Assembly (NCBI GenBank): GCA_025450135.1 | Contig: JANWHZ010000045.1 | Coordinates: 24,683-88,682, forward strand | Length of the DNA stretch: 64,000 nucleotides | DNA from: Candidatus Saccharimonadales bacterium | Lineage (GTDB): Bacteria; Patescibacteriota; Saccharimonadia; Saccharimonadales; UBA4665 | Direction: 5' to 3' | Shown here: in pieces, positions 8,103 to 17,195 of the stretch | How positions within the stretch are numbered: the stretch's first letter is position 1 | Layout of the letters: each line of letters starts with the position of its first letter | Translations under genes and position numbers: made by a program | Notes under the pieces: model-generated | What the model was told of the DNA's origin: nothing | Database searches by the model: none | Seen by the model: only the letters and a program-made list of their open reading frames with translations

Positions 8103-10577
8103 TTAGCCTTCTGCTGATGCAGCGTAAGCAAGCTCACCATTCTTCGTCGCTACCTGTACGACTTCACCAGTTGAGAATTTGTCGTCAAGTAGCTGTAACG
8201 CTAAGTAATCCTCGATGGTGTCCTGAATTAGGCGCCGGAGCGGTCGCACCCCATTAAGCGGGTCGTACCCATGCTCGAGCAGATATTGCTTAGCTGCGGG
8301 CGTCAGCTGAACGCTGATACCTTTCTTCTGCAACCGTGTTCTGAGCTCGTCAATTTGCAAATCAATAATCTTGAATATATCTTTTTTGGTTAATGCATGG
8401 AAAACGATAACTTTGTCTATGCGATTGAGAAACTCTGGCCGCATCATCTTCTTCAGCTCATCACGTACCTTTTCTGAGTTGGCTTCGTGCAGCGATTTAA
8501 GATCGTCCATATCATTGCTACTGCGCACGTGGAACCCAAAGTTTGCCTCTCTCTGGAGTTTTTCAGCACCGATGTTACTAGTCATGATGATGATCGTATT
8601 TGTAAAATCGATGGCCCTACCCTTCGCATCCGTCACATGGCCGTCCTCAAGTATCTGTAATAGAATATTGAAGACATCCGGATGTGCTTTCTCGATTTCA
8701 TCGAATAGCACCAAGCTGTACGGCTGTCGGCGGATTTTGTCAAACTGGCCACCATCATCGTAACCAACATATCCAGCTGGCGCCCCAACAAGGCGAGAAA
8801 CGTTGTGGTGCTCACCAAATTCGCTCATGTCAATCTTAACTAGCGCTGATTCACTACCAAAGAACTCGCGGGCGAGCACACGTGCTAGCTCAGTTTTCCC
8901 AACTCCAGTTGGACCAAGAAATATAAATGAACCGATCGGCCGCTTCTCACTTGACACGCCGCTGCGATTACGACGTATTGCTTTAGCCACCACCTCAACA
9001 GGCTCGTTCTGACCTATAACATACTTTGACAAGGTTTTTTCAAGGTTGATGAGATATTTTGCCTCCGCGCGGATGACTTTTTTAACCGGCACGCCAGTCC
9101 AGCGTGACACCACGTCAGCCAAGTCTTCGCTGGTTAATATAATCGGATCTGAACCGCGCTTGTTGGCTTGAAGCTTGCTTAGCTCATCTGTAATTTGACT
9201 AGCACGGGTCTTTTCCTTGGCTGCCGTCTCGTAATCTTCTGTATCAGCAGCCTCTTCAATACGAGTTTGAATGAGCTTTAGTTCTTTCTGTAGCGCGCGT
9301 ACTTCCGGGGATGTTCGTCCTTTGTCAACACGCAAATGGGCACTAGCCTCGTCAAGAAGGTCGATCGCTTTATCTGGCATGTAGCGATCGTTAATGTAAC
9401 GCTTGGCAAAGTTAACGGCATCTTCAATGGCATCATCACTGATCTTCACACCATGGAACTGCTCGTAATGCTTGCGCAAGCCTTTCAGAATAGCCACAGT
9501 TTCGGGCACTGTAGTTTCGGGCACCTGAATTGGCTGGAAGCGGCGCTCAAGTGCCGCATCCTTCTCAATATGTTTCTGATATTCGGCCGTAGTCGTTGCA
9601 CCAACAACCTGGATTTTGCCGCGCGCCAGAGCTGGCTTCAAAATATTACCTGCATCCATCGCACCCTCAGCGGCGCCAGCCCCAACGATAGTATGCAGTT
9701 CGTCAATGAAAATTATCGTTTGCTTATCCTTCTCTAACTCGGCAAGAACCTTTTTTAAGCGTTCTTCGAACTCGCCCCGGTACTTAGTGCCAGCGATCAT
9801 ACCTGCTAAGTCAAGCATCACAATGCGTTTGTCGAGCAGACTGTCAGGCACATCCTCGCTAACAATGCGCTGTGCTAGACCCTCCACAATAGCCGTCTTA
9901 CCTACACCAGGCTCCCCGATGAGGACAGGGTTATTCTTGGTGCGGCGATTCAATATAGTAACTACCCGCTTAATCTGGTTCTCGCGACCTACTACCGGAT
10001 CGAGTTTGCCGGCACGTGCTTGTGCTGTCAGGTCGGTCCCGAAGAAGTCAAGCGCTGTACGTTTACCCTTCTTGCCGGTGCGGCGAAGTGTCTCCCCGTC
10101 GGCACCTTCTTGCTCTTCATATTGTTGGCGATTCAAGAACTGTTCTAATTCATTCACGAGCGCATCAACGTCAGTGTTAAGGTCACGGAGTAAGCGCGTC
10201 GCGCGGGCATTCTTTTGGCTTAAGATACTGTATAAAATATGCTCGGTACCGCAGTATTCTTGCCCATAGTCCTGCGCCACGTCGTACGCCATCCGAAGCG
10301 TCAACTTGGCTGTCTCAGAGAGCCCTTTAGCGCCCATATTGATGACAAGCGTCTTTGGTGTCATGTTGAGCGCCAGACGTGCACGATCAAGCGTTACGCC
10401 TGCGTTTTCCAGAATCTTCGCCCCCATGCTTGATTCCTGAGCTAAAACGCCAAGCAGTAAATGCTCGGTACCAATGTATGCGCTACCGAAACTCCGAGCA
10501 ATTGCGTCGGCATGCTTCAAACTCTGCAACGCATTCGTTGTTAGATGGTTTAGAAATTCTTGAAAATCAGGTGTCAT
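8103..10577 (-). CDS. clpC: ATP-dependent Clp protease ATPase subunit ClpC
   Basis: Hsp100 unfoldase that feeds substrates to ClpP. It has two N-terminal Clp repeats (residues 1-150), AAA-1 with GEPGVGKT near 224, a short UVR-like coiled middle domain near 410-450, AAA-2 with GPTGVGKT near 556, and the C-terminal D2-small domain. NFGF near residue 665 sits where ClpC carries its ClpP-docking loop. I chose the ATG at 10577 (MTPDFQEFL) because AGAGGATA precedes it and family similarity begins there; the frame stays open 45 codons upstream. A CIRCE operator overlaps its promoter, so it is probably repressed by HrcA, encoded just upstream. About 824 aa. Confidence 0.94.
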   Translation of the reverse strand: MTPDFQEFLNHLTTNALQSLKHADAIARSFGSAYIGTEHLLLGVLAQESSMGAKILENAGVTLDRARLALNMTPKTLVINMGAKGLSETAKLTLRMAYDVAQDYGQEYCGTEHILYSILSQKNARATRLLRDLNTDVDALVNELEQFLNRQQYEEQEGADGETLRRTGKKGKRTALDFFGTDLTAQARAGKLDPVVGRENQIKRVVTILNRRTKNNPVLIGEPGVGKTAIVEGLAQRIVSEDVPDSLLDKRIVMLDLAGMIAGTKYRGEFEERLKKVLAELEKDKQTIIFIDELHTIVGAGAAEGAMDAGNILKPALARGKIQVVGATTTAEYQKHIEKDAALERRFQPIQVPETTVPETVAILKGLRKHYEQFHGVKISDDAIEDAVNFAKRYINDRYMPDKAIDLLDEASAHLRVDKGRTSPEVRALQKELKLIQTRIEEAADTEDYETAAKEKTRASQITDELSKLQANKRGSDPIILTSEDLADVVSRWTGVPVKKVIRAEAKYLINLEKTLSKYVIGQNEPVEVVAKAIRRNRSGVSSEKRPIGSFIFLGPTGVGKTELARVLAREFFGSESALVKIDMSEFGEHHNVSRLVGAPAGYVGYDDGGQFDKIRRQPYSLVLFDEIEKAHPDVFNILLQILEDGHVTDAKGRAIDFTNTIIIMTSNIGAEKLQREANFGFHVRSSNDMDDLKSLHEANSEKVRDELKKMMRPEFLNRIDKVIVFHALTKKDIFKIIDLQIDELRTRLQKKGISVQLTPAAKQYLLEHGYDPLNGVRPLRRLIQDTIEDYLALQLLDDKFSTGEVVQVATKNGELAYAASAEG

Positions 10578-10694
10578 ATTCGCGTATCCTCTTTTTACAG
10601 CGAACGGTTTACCCCGCACCCCTTGTATAACAGAATTAGGCATATTTAGCAGTGTGCTTTTGATCCGCCATTCGCAGTTCAGATCAATATATTT

Positions 10695-10723
10695 ATCATA
10701 CGCACCTAGCACTCATAGGTCAA
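10695..10723 (-). promoter_or_regulatory. clpC promoter
   Basis: TTGACC (-35, 10718-10723) and TATGAT (-10, 10695-10700) are separated by 17 nt. The -35 lies in the spacer of the CIRCE element, so HrcA binding would block RNA polymerase. The leader to the clpC ATG is about 110 nt. Confidence 0.8.
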
Positions 10724-10732
10724 GAGTGCTAG
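10706..10732. promoter_or_regulatory. CIRCE operator (HrcA site) of clpC
   Basis: CTAGCACTC, a 9-nt spacer, then GAGTGCTAG: a perfect 9-bp inverted repeat. It differs from the classical CIRCE half-sites (TTAGCACTC / GAGTGCTAA) only at the outermost positions. Confidence 0.9.
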
Positions 10733-10843
10733 TTACTGCATTTTTACCCCTAATATATGGGCCACGGAGATTCCTATGCAGAGGAAATGTCTTACCTAAT
10801 TGAGGAATCTATATTGTTACTAACTTCCGCTCGAGAAAAGGAA

Positions 10844-11332
10844 CTATTCAGGCCTCACCCTGACCACGGCATGACGGATGACATCACTGCCAATCTTATA
10901 GCCGGCTTGGAGTTCTTCGCTGACAATCTCCTTTTGACCCTCACCCTCTTCTACACTAATGGCCTCATGCATATTGGGATCGAATGGTTGGCCAACTGTT
11001 AGAATTCGCTCAACCCCCATAGCCTCTAGTGTCTTTTCGAATTGCTTGACAATGCCCTGGACGCCTTTGACATAGTCGTTACTTTCTAGCTCGGCGGGAA
11101 CATGCTTCAGAGCACGCTCAAAGTTATCAATTACAGGGAGTAAACCGGTCATAACAGTTGCTTTCACGGTTGCCCGAACGTTAGCGAGCTGCTCATCGAA
11201 GTGGCGGCGTTGGTTAATAGCGTCGGCTCGTTCACGTTGCAAAGCCGCGGTCAACACAGCAACCTGGGTCTCAAGCTCGGCGATACGTGGGTCACTATGG
11301 GCGTGAGGCTGTTTGCTAGTATCTTTCGCCAT
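10844..11332 (-). CDS. grpE: Nucleotide exchange factor GrpE
   Basis: Co-chaperone that releases ADP from DnaK. A helical N-terminal half (about residues 12-60, coiled-coil dimerisation) precedes the GrpE signature region (LLPVIDNFERAL, then the GVQGIVKQFEKTLEAMGV stretch and MHEAISVEEG). The start is the ATG at 11332 with GGAGG 6 nt upstream, which overlaps the end of hrcA by 17 bp and indicates translational coupling. About 162 aa. dnaK and dnaJ are not next to it, unlike the classical hrcA-grpE-dnaK-dnaJ order. Confidence 0.93.
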   Translation of the reverse strand: MAKDTSKQPHAHSDPRIAELETQVAVLTAALQRERADAINQRRHFDEQLANVRATVKATVMTGLLPVIDNFERALKHVPAELESNDYVKGVQGIVKQFEKTLEAMGVERILTVGQPFDPNMHEAISVEEGEGQKEIVSEELQAGYKIGSDVIRHAVVRVRPE

Positions 11333-12047
11333 ACATCGCCTCCTCCAACTCTTCGCCTGCACGACGGACAAGCAACATTACATCACGATAGCTCTGTCGA
11401 GTAGGCCCGAGCACACCGATATAGCTACGATCACTCCACGGTCCGCGGAAACGGCTAACGATCAGGCTACAACCGGCACTACGACCAATCGGGTTTTCAG
11501 CACCTATATACACGCTTAATGGCTCGTTTAACGCAGCTTCGTGTAACCAGGGCTCAAGATTGTCCAGTAGCTGAGCAACTTGGCGGACTTGGCCACTGTT
11601 GATAAATTCTGGCTGGCCAAACAGGTTTGACAAGCCGCTCATGTACAACTGGTTGCCAATAGTAGCCAAGCCAAGATTATGCGTCAGCTCGACAAGCGTA
11701 TCAACGGCGTTACGCACCGTACGCTCGGGTACCCCGCCTTGCGCCACACGGGTCGCTAAAGCTCGTGTCGCGTGACGTTCAGGCACTGAAGATTCCTGAC
11801 GATCAGCATGCTCCTCTGCGATACTATTCACATAGAAACGGTAACCTTTATCTGTTGGAATGCGGCCTGCACTGGTATGTGGCTGCATGATAAAACCAAG
11901 GTGTTCTAGTTCTACCATCTCAGTACGAATAGTGGCTGACGAAACATTAAACGCTTTAGCTAGTAAGTTGCTGCCTACTGGGCTCGCTACTTCCGCGTAT
12001 TGCTCTACAATCGCATTCAGAATTTGACGTTGTCTTTCGGTCATCAT
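11316..12047 (-). CDS. hrcA: Heat-inducible transcription repressor HrcA
   Basis: Repressor that binds CIRCE. The N-terminal winged helix (residues 1-75, with SSATIRTEMVELEHLGF and TSAGRIPTDKGYRFYV) is well conserved. The rest is a shortened GAF-like domain with GNQLYMSGLSNLF and IGVLGPTRQSY. At 243 aa it is about 100 residues shorter than Bacillus-type HrcA (about 340), mostly through loss of the central region. Two ATGs open the frame (12047, 12044). It is preceded by its own CIRCE and promoter, implying autoregulation, and forms an operon with grpE. Confidence 0.92.
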   Translation of the reverse strand: MMTERQRQILNAIVEQYAEVASPVGSNLLAKAFNVSSATIRTEMVELEHLGFIMQPHTSAGRIPTDKGYRFYVNSIAEEHADRQESSVPERHATRALATRVAQGGVPERTVRNAVDTLVELTHNLGLATIGNQLYMSGLSNLFGQPEFINSGQVRQVAQLLDNLEPWLHEAALNEPLSVYIGAENPIGRSAGCSLIVSRFRGPWSDRSYIGVLGPTRQSYRDVMLLVRRAGEELEEAMYGERY

Positions 12048-12073
12048 TTCGATCTAGCCTTTACTGACAAGAT

Positions 12074-12101
12074 TGTATAATCTTTAGCACTCGAAGGTCA
12101 A
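12074..12101 (-). promoter_or_regulatory. hrcA-grpE promoter
   Basis: TTGACC (-35, 12096-12101) and TATACA (-10, 12074-12079) are 16 nt apart; an 18-nt spacing to TACAAT is also possible. As for clpC, the -35 hexamer is inside the CIRCE spacer. Confidence 0.75.
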
Positions 12102-12110
12102 GATTGCTAA
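12084..12110. promoter_or_regulatory. CIRCE operator (HrcA site) of hrcA-grpE
   Basis: TTAGCACTC, 9-nt spacer, GATTGCTAA. One half-site is the perfect consensus; the other has a single change (GATTGC for GAGTGC). Confidence 0.88.
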
Positions 12111-12116
12111 TATCAT

Positions 12117-12548
12117 TTACAGACGAATCGCGGATACGGAAGGCACTGTGAGCCAGGCGGTCTGAAGACCGAAGCCGCTTTTATCAATATGAAATGGCTT
12201 GACTGCCTGAATATCCTCTAGAAACACCAGAACACAGTACTGCTTGTCTCGGAACAAGGCCTCATAGTACGGCATATCCTGGGCCGCGATTCCGTCATCC
12301 TCGCCATAAAAATCAAGAATATCACTAAGACGCTGTGGATTTAAACCGTCAAACTCAAGCACGTGTGACACGGTGGCCCTGGCCATTATCGGCTCACCGG
12401 CATCCTTGAAATATACCAATTCACCTTCTTTAACCTTGCCCCAAGGGCCTGACTGGTTCATCAGCCAACGCGATTCAATGGTCTTATGCCCGTTTAAGAG
12501 TTTCGGGAGAAGACCCCAAGATTTTTTCATTATCGCGACATGTTCCAT
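12117..12548 (-). CDS. ASCH-domain protein
   Basis: Small (143 aa) protein whose N-terminal half carries the ASCH hallmark GHKTIESR (about residues 20-27), followed by a beta-rich region (GELVYFKDAGEPIMARATV) and FYGEDDG. ASCH domains are PUA-like RNA-binding folds of mostly unknown role; some are nucleoside amidohydrolases. The substrate cannot be told from sequence. It has its own promoter with the -10 box 8 nt before the ATG and no ribosome-binding site, so it is probably leaderless. It lies upstream of the hrcA CIRCE, read from the same strand. Confidence 0.75.
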   Translation of the reverse strand: MEHVAIMKKSWGLLPKLLNGHKTIESRWLMNQSGPWGKVKEGELVYFKDAGEPIMARATVSHVLEFDGLNPQRLSDILDFYGEDDGIAAQDMPYYEALFRDKQYCVLVFLEDIQAVKPFHIDKSGFGLQTAWLTVPSVSAIRL

Positions 12549-12556
12549 TAGTTAAT

Positions 12557-12585
12557 ACTATAAACTAATTAGCCAAGCTTGTCTA
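12557..12585 (-). promoter_or_regulatory. Leaderless promoter of the ASCH gene
   Basis: TAGACA (12580-12585), 17-nt spacer, TATAGT (12557-12562), then 8 nt to the ATG. The predicted transcription start coincides with the start codon. Confidence 0.75.
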
Positions 12586-12590
12586 TCGCT

Positions 12591-13757
12591 CTATTCGCCG
12601 TGTTCTTCGATAGCTTTCAGCAGACTGTCTTCGAGGTCACTCTTCTTCTTGAGCTTGGTGGCCTTAGCAGCCGGAACAGCAGCTGGAGCGGTCGGCTCAG
12701 CAGCAGCGCGCACAATATCCTTGTCAGGTTCGACATCAAGTTCATAGCCAGTTAGCTTGCTCGCTAAGCGTACGTTCTGCCCGTTCTTACCGATAGCAAT
12801 ACTCAATTGATCCTCAGGTACCAAAACACGAGCCTTTTTAGTATCTTTATCGAGAATGACACGTGATACTTTAGTTGGGCTCAATGCATTTTTAATATAA
12901 TCAACCGAGTCTTCGGCCCATACGACGATGTCAATCTTTTCCTGATCACCAACTTCACTCATAACAGCATTGACACGTGTACCATGGCCCCCGACAAACG
13001 TGCCGACTGGGTCAACGCCCTGAACATTACTATGCACAGCGATTTTGCTGCGTACGCCAGCCTCACGAGCAACACCTTTGATGTCAACGGCGCCGTTATC
13101 CATTTCCGGTACTTCAGCGCGAAATAGCCACTCGATAAACTGCGGGCAACCACGAGATACGACTAATTGCGGGCCACGAGGACCACGTTCAACGTCTTTT
13201 AGGTAAGCCTTGATACGTTGGCCAGGGTAATAATGCTCACCTTGGATTTGTTCACTTCGTGGCATGATGCCTTGCGCATGACCGAGATCGATGCGTAAAA
13301 TATTACCCTCGACACGGGTTACGAGGGCATTAATAACGGTACCGATCTTGTCTTCATATTCAGCCAGTACAATCTCGCGCTCAGCCTCACGCAAACGTTG
13401 CAATATGACTTGCTTAGCCGTTTGGGCGGCCACACGGCCAAAATCAGTTACTTTTTCATGCATTTCTACCGTCTCACCGAGCGCTGCATTTTTCCGCATC
13501 GCCTGTGCGTCTTTGAGCGAGATCTCATATGTTGGGTTCTCAACAGTCTCAACAATTTCCTTAGCTACGTACACATCCACATCACCTGTATTAAGATTCA
13601 TAGTGACGCGGACGTCCTGTTCGCGCTCACCGTAGTCGCGACGGTAGGCTGCAGCCAGAGCCTGTTCAACAATTTCCTGGACTGTCGCTTCGGGCAAGTT
13701 CTTCTCTTCGGCGATGGCTCGGATTGCAACCGCAAGTTGTTTAAAATCCATTTCCAT
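12591..13757 (-). CDS. nusA: Transcription termination/antitermination factor NusA
   Basis: RNA polymerase-associated factor controlling pausing, termination and antitermination. It has the N-terminal polymerase-binding domain (1-120), an S1 domain (about 125-195), and two KH domains (about 200-340; VSRGCPQFIEWLF, then SIAIGKNGQNVRLASKLTG). A short Ala/Lys-rich tail replaces the C-terminal repeats of E. coli NusA. I chose the ATG at 13757 with AAAGGAGA 5-6 nt upstream; the open frame extends 18 codons further but into the leader. The leader carries a consensus promoter and a GC hairpin followed by six T. Confidence 0.95.
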   Translation of the reverse strand: MEMDFKQLAVAIRAIAEEKNLPEATVQEIVEQALAAAYRRDYGEREQDVRVTMNLNTGDVDVYVAKEIVETVENPTYEISLKDAQAMRKNAALGETVEMHEKVTDFGRVAAQTAKQVILQRLREAEREIVLAEYEDKIGTVINALVTRVEGNILRIDLGHAQGIMPRSEQIQGEHYYPGQRIKAYLKDVERGPRGPQLVVSRGCPQFIEWLFRAEVPEMDNGAVDIKGVAREAGVRSKIAVHSNVQGVDPVGTFVGGHGTRVNAVMSEVGDQEKIDIVVWAEDSVDYIKNALSPTKVSRVILDKDTKKARVLVPEDQLSIAIGKNGQNVRLASKLTGYELDVEPDKDIVRAAAEPTAPAAVPAAKATKLKKKSDLEDSLLKAIEEHGE

Positions 13758-13784
13758 ATTTTCTCCTTTACTCAGCTTGATATG

Positions 13785-13810
13785 AAAAAAGCCGACCTGC
13801 CGGCCGACCA
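13785..13810 (-). terminator. Terminator-like hairpin in the nusA leader
   Basis: On the minus strand a GC-rich segment with GGCCG and CGGCT able to pair (about 5 bp, 6-nt loop) runs directly into TTTTTT and ends about 28 nt before the nusA ATG. The stem is short, so its strength is uncertain. Its place between promoter and ribosome-binding site suggests attenuation of nusA. Confidence 0.4.
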
Positions 13811-13824
13811 TAACACTAAGTTTA

Positions 13825-13852
13825 AGTATAACGCGCTCCGATCTATTGTCAA
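13825..13852 (-). promoter_or_regulatory. nusA promoter
   Basis: Perfect -35 TTGACA (13847-13852), 16-nt spacer, -10 TATACT (13825-13830). The leader is about 60 nt. Confidence 0.85.
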
Positions 13853-13900
13853 TGTAGCATTAGAATACTGACGCAGCCTTGCACATGGTATCCTAAGATA

Positions 13901-16480
13901 ATGAGATCTGTTGCGAGACTGTACAAAAATTTCCAGCCTAACCATTATGAGCTTACGATTACTCCTGACGTAGATTCGCTAACGTTCAGCGGACATGTCA
14001 CCATTCGAGGCAAAAAAGTTGGCCGACCAAGTCAACGATTAACCTTTCACCAACACGAGTTGAAGATTAAGAGTGCCAAGGTTATCCGACGTGATAAAAA
14101 GGGCATCCACGAGCACGCGGTGGTACGCATCAATAAGCAAGACACTCTCCAGGAGGTGCGATTACACACCGGCGAGCTTCTGTATCCAGGTGACTATGAG
14201 GTTGAGCTTAGCTTTGACGGAGTTATAACAACGCATGCTACCGGATTGTATACCTCTACATTTACGCTCGACGGGCAGGAGCACACCATATTGGTAACCC
14301 AACTAGAGAGCCACTATGCCCGAGAGATTTTTCCTTCGATTGACGAACCAGAGGCTAAGGCTACATTCAGATTGACGCTAATTGCACCCTCAGACAAAGT
14401 AGTGCTTTCCAATACACCGGTAGCGAAGCAAGAACCAGTTGCAGGGCAACAACACCTGCTTGCCACCACATTTGAGGCTACACCCAGAATGTCAACATAC
14501 TTACTTGCCTTTGTTGTGGGCGAACTGAATAGTAAGACAACTCACACGAAGCGGGGGACGAGTGTATCGATATGGGCAACTATCGCTCAACCAACAGATT
14601 CGCTTGACTACGCACTTGATGTTGCGCGTCGGACAATTGAATTTTTTGAGGATTATTTTGACGTCCACTACCCATTGTCGAAAGCAGACTATGTGGCAAT
14701 ACCTGACATGGGCGGGAGCACTGCGGCCATGGAGAATTGGGGCCTCATCACATACCGCGAAAGCACATTGCTAGCATATCCAGGTGAACTATCGCAGGCA
14801 ACGCGAGAGTATATAGCGATTGTTATTGCCCACGAAACTGCGCACCAGTGGTTTGGCAATTTGGTCACCATGAAATGGTGGGACAATCTTTGGCTGAACG
14901 AAAGTTTTGCCAATATGATGGAATATCGTGCCGTAGACGCGCTGTTTCCCGAGTGGCACATTTGGAGTCAGTTTGTCGCGCATGAAGGCATCTTAGCGCT
15001 GCGGCGTGACGCTACAGCAGGAGTGCAAGCGGTTGAGGTCGCAGTTCACCATCCTACAGAGATTAACGCCATATTCGACCCATACATTGTCTACGCTAAA
15101 GGCGGACGCCTGCTCTATATGCTTATGCAGTATGTCGGCGAGCCAGTATTCCGAAAGGGTTTAACAGCGTACTTTAAGCGCCACGCCTTCGGTAATACTA
15201 CTGGTGACGACCTGTGGCAGGCGCTGGGTGATGTCACTGGCTTGGATCTCGTGCAATTCATGCATGGTTGGCTCAAACGTTCGGGATTCCCTGTCGTGTC
15301 CGTTTCTCAGCAGGGCAAGCATGTTGCATTCAGCCAAGTGCACTTTATGGAAAACGGGGCTGCAGATGATGGCCAGATTTGGCCAGTGCCTTTGTTCGGC
15401 AGCAATAAGCAGTTGCCTCAGTTACTTGCCAGGTCTGACAGTAAGACAACGCTCAGCTCGGACAAGTTCATTCGTATCAACCAAGATTTCGCAGGACACT
15501 ACATCGTCCATTACACCAAACCCGAACATCGTGCCTGGCTAGAGAGCCTCGTGCACAGCCAGGAATTGAGTACGCCGGACCGCCTCATGCTGCTCAATAG
15601 CGCGAGTATGCTAACCAAAGCTGGCTACGAACCTTTTGCGGATGTCCTCAGACTACTTAACGCTTACGAGGGCGAGACTGACGAGGCTGTATGGGGGACA
15701 ATGAGCTTAATAATTGGCGAGTGCCGCCGTTTCGTAAACTGGGATGAGTCGCTAGAAGCGCCGATAAAAGTGATGGTCCGTAGATTAATTGACCACGAAT
15801 ACCATCGCTTAGGCTGGACCGAGAAAGATAACGAATCGTCAGAAGACCGTAAATTGCGGGCAACCATTATCGGGCTAGGTGCCTACGCCGAGCAACCAGA
15901 AGTAGTAGCACATTGTCTTAATATATTTGACGCATACCTCGAGAACCCTGCGACGCTTCTCACTGAACTACGAAGCGTCATATTCAGTGTTGCTGTCCGT
16001 GAAAAGCACGGGAATGCAGTTGAGCACCTCCTAGCGCTTCACGATACAACATCGAATAGCGAGTTGCGTGAGGATATTGCTGCCGGGCTATCTGCTACAC
16101 GCGATACAAAGCTAGCAAAAGAACTACTTGCACGGTTACTCGACCCAAAATTGGTTCGCCCGCAAGACGCAATACATTGGCTAGTATTTATCCTCCGTAA
16201 TCGGCACACCAAACAAATCGCGTGGGAATGGTTGACGAGCCATTGGGATTGGGTCAAATATGCATTCGGAAATGAGAATGCATATGATGATTTCCCGCGC
16301 TTTATGGCGAGTGTCTGTGACACACCAGAATGGCAGCGCAGATACAAGCAGTACTTCACAGCGAAGCTACACGAACCAGCATTACAGCGTAATATCGAAA
16401 TCGGTATGAACGAGATAGCCACTCGGGTTGCATGGCTAGAACGTGATCTCATAAGCGTGCAGAAGTTCTTTAAAGGATAG
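13901..16480 (+). CDS. M1-family aminopeptidase
   Basis: Zinc metallopeptidase that removes N-terminal residues from peptides, in the PepN / tricorn-interacting-factor / puromycin-sensitive group. It has an N-terminal beta domain (1-200), the substrate-recognition motif AAMENWG near residue 274, HETAH zinc motif near 310 with the third ligand in NESFAN about 20 residues later, and an ERAP1-like helical C-terminal domain (about 520-859). No signal peptide, so cytoplasmic peptide recycling is likely. 859 aa is the usual length. TATCCT ends 6 nt before the ATG and there is no ribosome-binding site, which suggests a leaderless message. It diverges from nusA and converges on rnhB. Confidence 0.94.
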   Translation: MRSVARLYKNFQPNHYELTITPDVDSLTFSGHVTIRGKKVGRPSQRLTFHQHELKIKSAKVIRRDKKGIHEHAVVRINKQDTLQEVRLHTGELLYPGDYEVELSFDGVITTHATGLYTSTFTLDGQEHTILVTQLESHYAREIFPSIDEPEAKATFRLTLIAPSDKVVLSNTPVAKQEPVAGQQHLLATTFEATPRMSTYLLAFVVGELNSKTTHTKRGTSVSIWATIAQPTDSLDYALDVARRTIEFFEDYFDVHYPLSKADYVAIPDMGGSTAAMENWGLITYRESTLLAYPGELSQATREYIAIVIAHETAHQWFGNLVTMKWWDNLWLNESFANMMEYRAVDALFPEWHIWSQFVAHEGILALRRDATAGVQAVEVAVHHPTEINAIFDPYIVYAKGGRLLYMLMQYVGEPVFRKGLTAYFKRHAFGNTTGDDLWQALGDVTGLDLVQFMHGWLKRSGFPVVSVSQQGKHVAFSQVHFMENGAADDGQIWPVPLFGSNKQLPQLLARSDSKTTLSSDKFIRINQDFAGHYIVHYTKPEHRAWLESLVHSQELSTPDRLMLLNSASMLTKAGYEPFADVLRLLNAYEGETDEAVWGTMSLIIGECRRFVNWDESLEAPIKVMVRRLIDHEYHRLGWTEKDNESSEDRKLRATIIGLGAYAEQPEVVAHCLNIFDAYLENPATLLTELRSVIFSVAVREKHGNAVEHLLALHDTTSNSELREDIAAGLSATRDTKLAKELLARLLDPKLVRPQDAIHWLVFILRNRHTKQIAWEWLTSHWDWVKYAFGNENAYDDFPRFMASVCDTPEWQRRYKQYFTAKLHEPALQRNIEIGMNEIATRVAWLERDLISVQKFFKG

Positions 16481-16512
16481 AACTAGGCACCGAAATGTGT
16501 TACTAACGGCAC

Positions 16513-16537
16513 ATAATGCTGCTTACATAGCATTTAT
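16513..16537 (+). terminator. Possible terminator after the M1 peptidase gene
   Basis: AATGCT and AGCATT form a 6-bp stem around GCTTACAT, followed by a short T-rich stretch (TATTGAGTT). It is weak, but lies 30 nt past the stop in a converging gene pair. Confidence 0.35.
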
Positions 16538-17130
16538 TGAGTTGGACGTGTAATCCGAGACGATTCTTCGCTGATACATTTAACCGGCGCAAAGCTGCGG
16601 CGATGTAGGGCACAGACGCCAGATTGACGCAGTGCTGACATATGTGCGGCCGTGCCATACCCTACGTGGCGGGCAAAACCATAACCAGGATATATTTGAT
16701 CCATTTCTGCCATATAGCGATCGCGTGTTACCTTAGCAATGATACTCGCCGCACTGACTGTCGGTTCCAAACTGTCTGCCTTAACAAGCGTCCGTGTATG
16801 TGATACGTCGGGTAGAAAGTTAAAACTTCCATCAATAATGATCAGGTCAAATGATGCAGCAATTCCGGTAAGTGCTCGATGATACGCTAGGCTTAACGCT
16901 GCCGTTAATCCCAACATGTCAATTTCATTGTTAGTCGCTGCACCGATTGCCACTGCTAACGCCGATGCTTGAATAGCAGCAGCAAGCACTTCGCGCTTGT
17001 TTTTAGACAGAATTTTGGAGTCGCGCAATCCTATAATTGGCTCAGCAAGAATGACCGCCCCTACCATCACTGGCCCGGCCCAGCATCCTCGCCCCACTTC
17101 GTCCATCCCCAAGATCACCTGACGACCCAT
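16534..17130 (-). CDS. rnhB: Ribonuclease HII
   Basis: Endonuclease that nicks RNA-DNA hybrids at ribonucleotides. The signature GMDEVGRGCWAGPV (residues 8-21) carries the first Asp-Glu pair. LIIIDGSF near 97 and VKADSLEPTVSAASIIAKV near 117-135 supply the remaining acidic residues and the conserved core. 198 aa. The start ATG is preceded by TAATAT 8 nt upstream without a Shine-Dalgarno. The gene lies behind the rplS terminator, which fits an own promoter. Confidence 0.95.
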   Translation of the reverse strand: MGRQVILGMDEVGRGCWAGPVMVGAVILAEPIIGLRDSKILSKNKREVLAAAIQASALAVAIGAATNNEIDMLGLTAALSLAYHRALTGIAASFDLIIIDGSFNFLPDVSHTRTLVKADSLEPTVSAASIIAKVTRDRYMAEMDQIYPGYGFARHVGYGTAAHMSALRQSGVCALHRRSFAPVKCISEESSRITRPTQ

Positions 17131-17144
17131 ATGTGACTATATTA

Positions 17145-17175
17145 AACCAAAAATCCCCAACACATAGTTGGGGAT
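17145..17175 (-). terminator. rplS intrinsic terminator
   Basis: ATCCCCAAC / GTTGGGGAT, 9-bp perfect stem with a 5-nt loop, followed on the minus strand by TTTTGGTTT. It sits between rplS and rnhB. Confidence 0.85.
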
Positions 17176-17195
17176 CAGTGAGTTTGTAAGTAAAA

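Noticed and set aside
9616..10269. 217-codon open frame on the plus strand
   Set aside because: It lies wholly antisense to clpC in its well-conserved AAA-1 region, is Ser/Arg/Pro-rich, and is a shadow of the codon usage.
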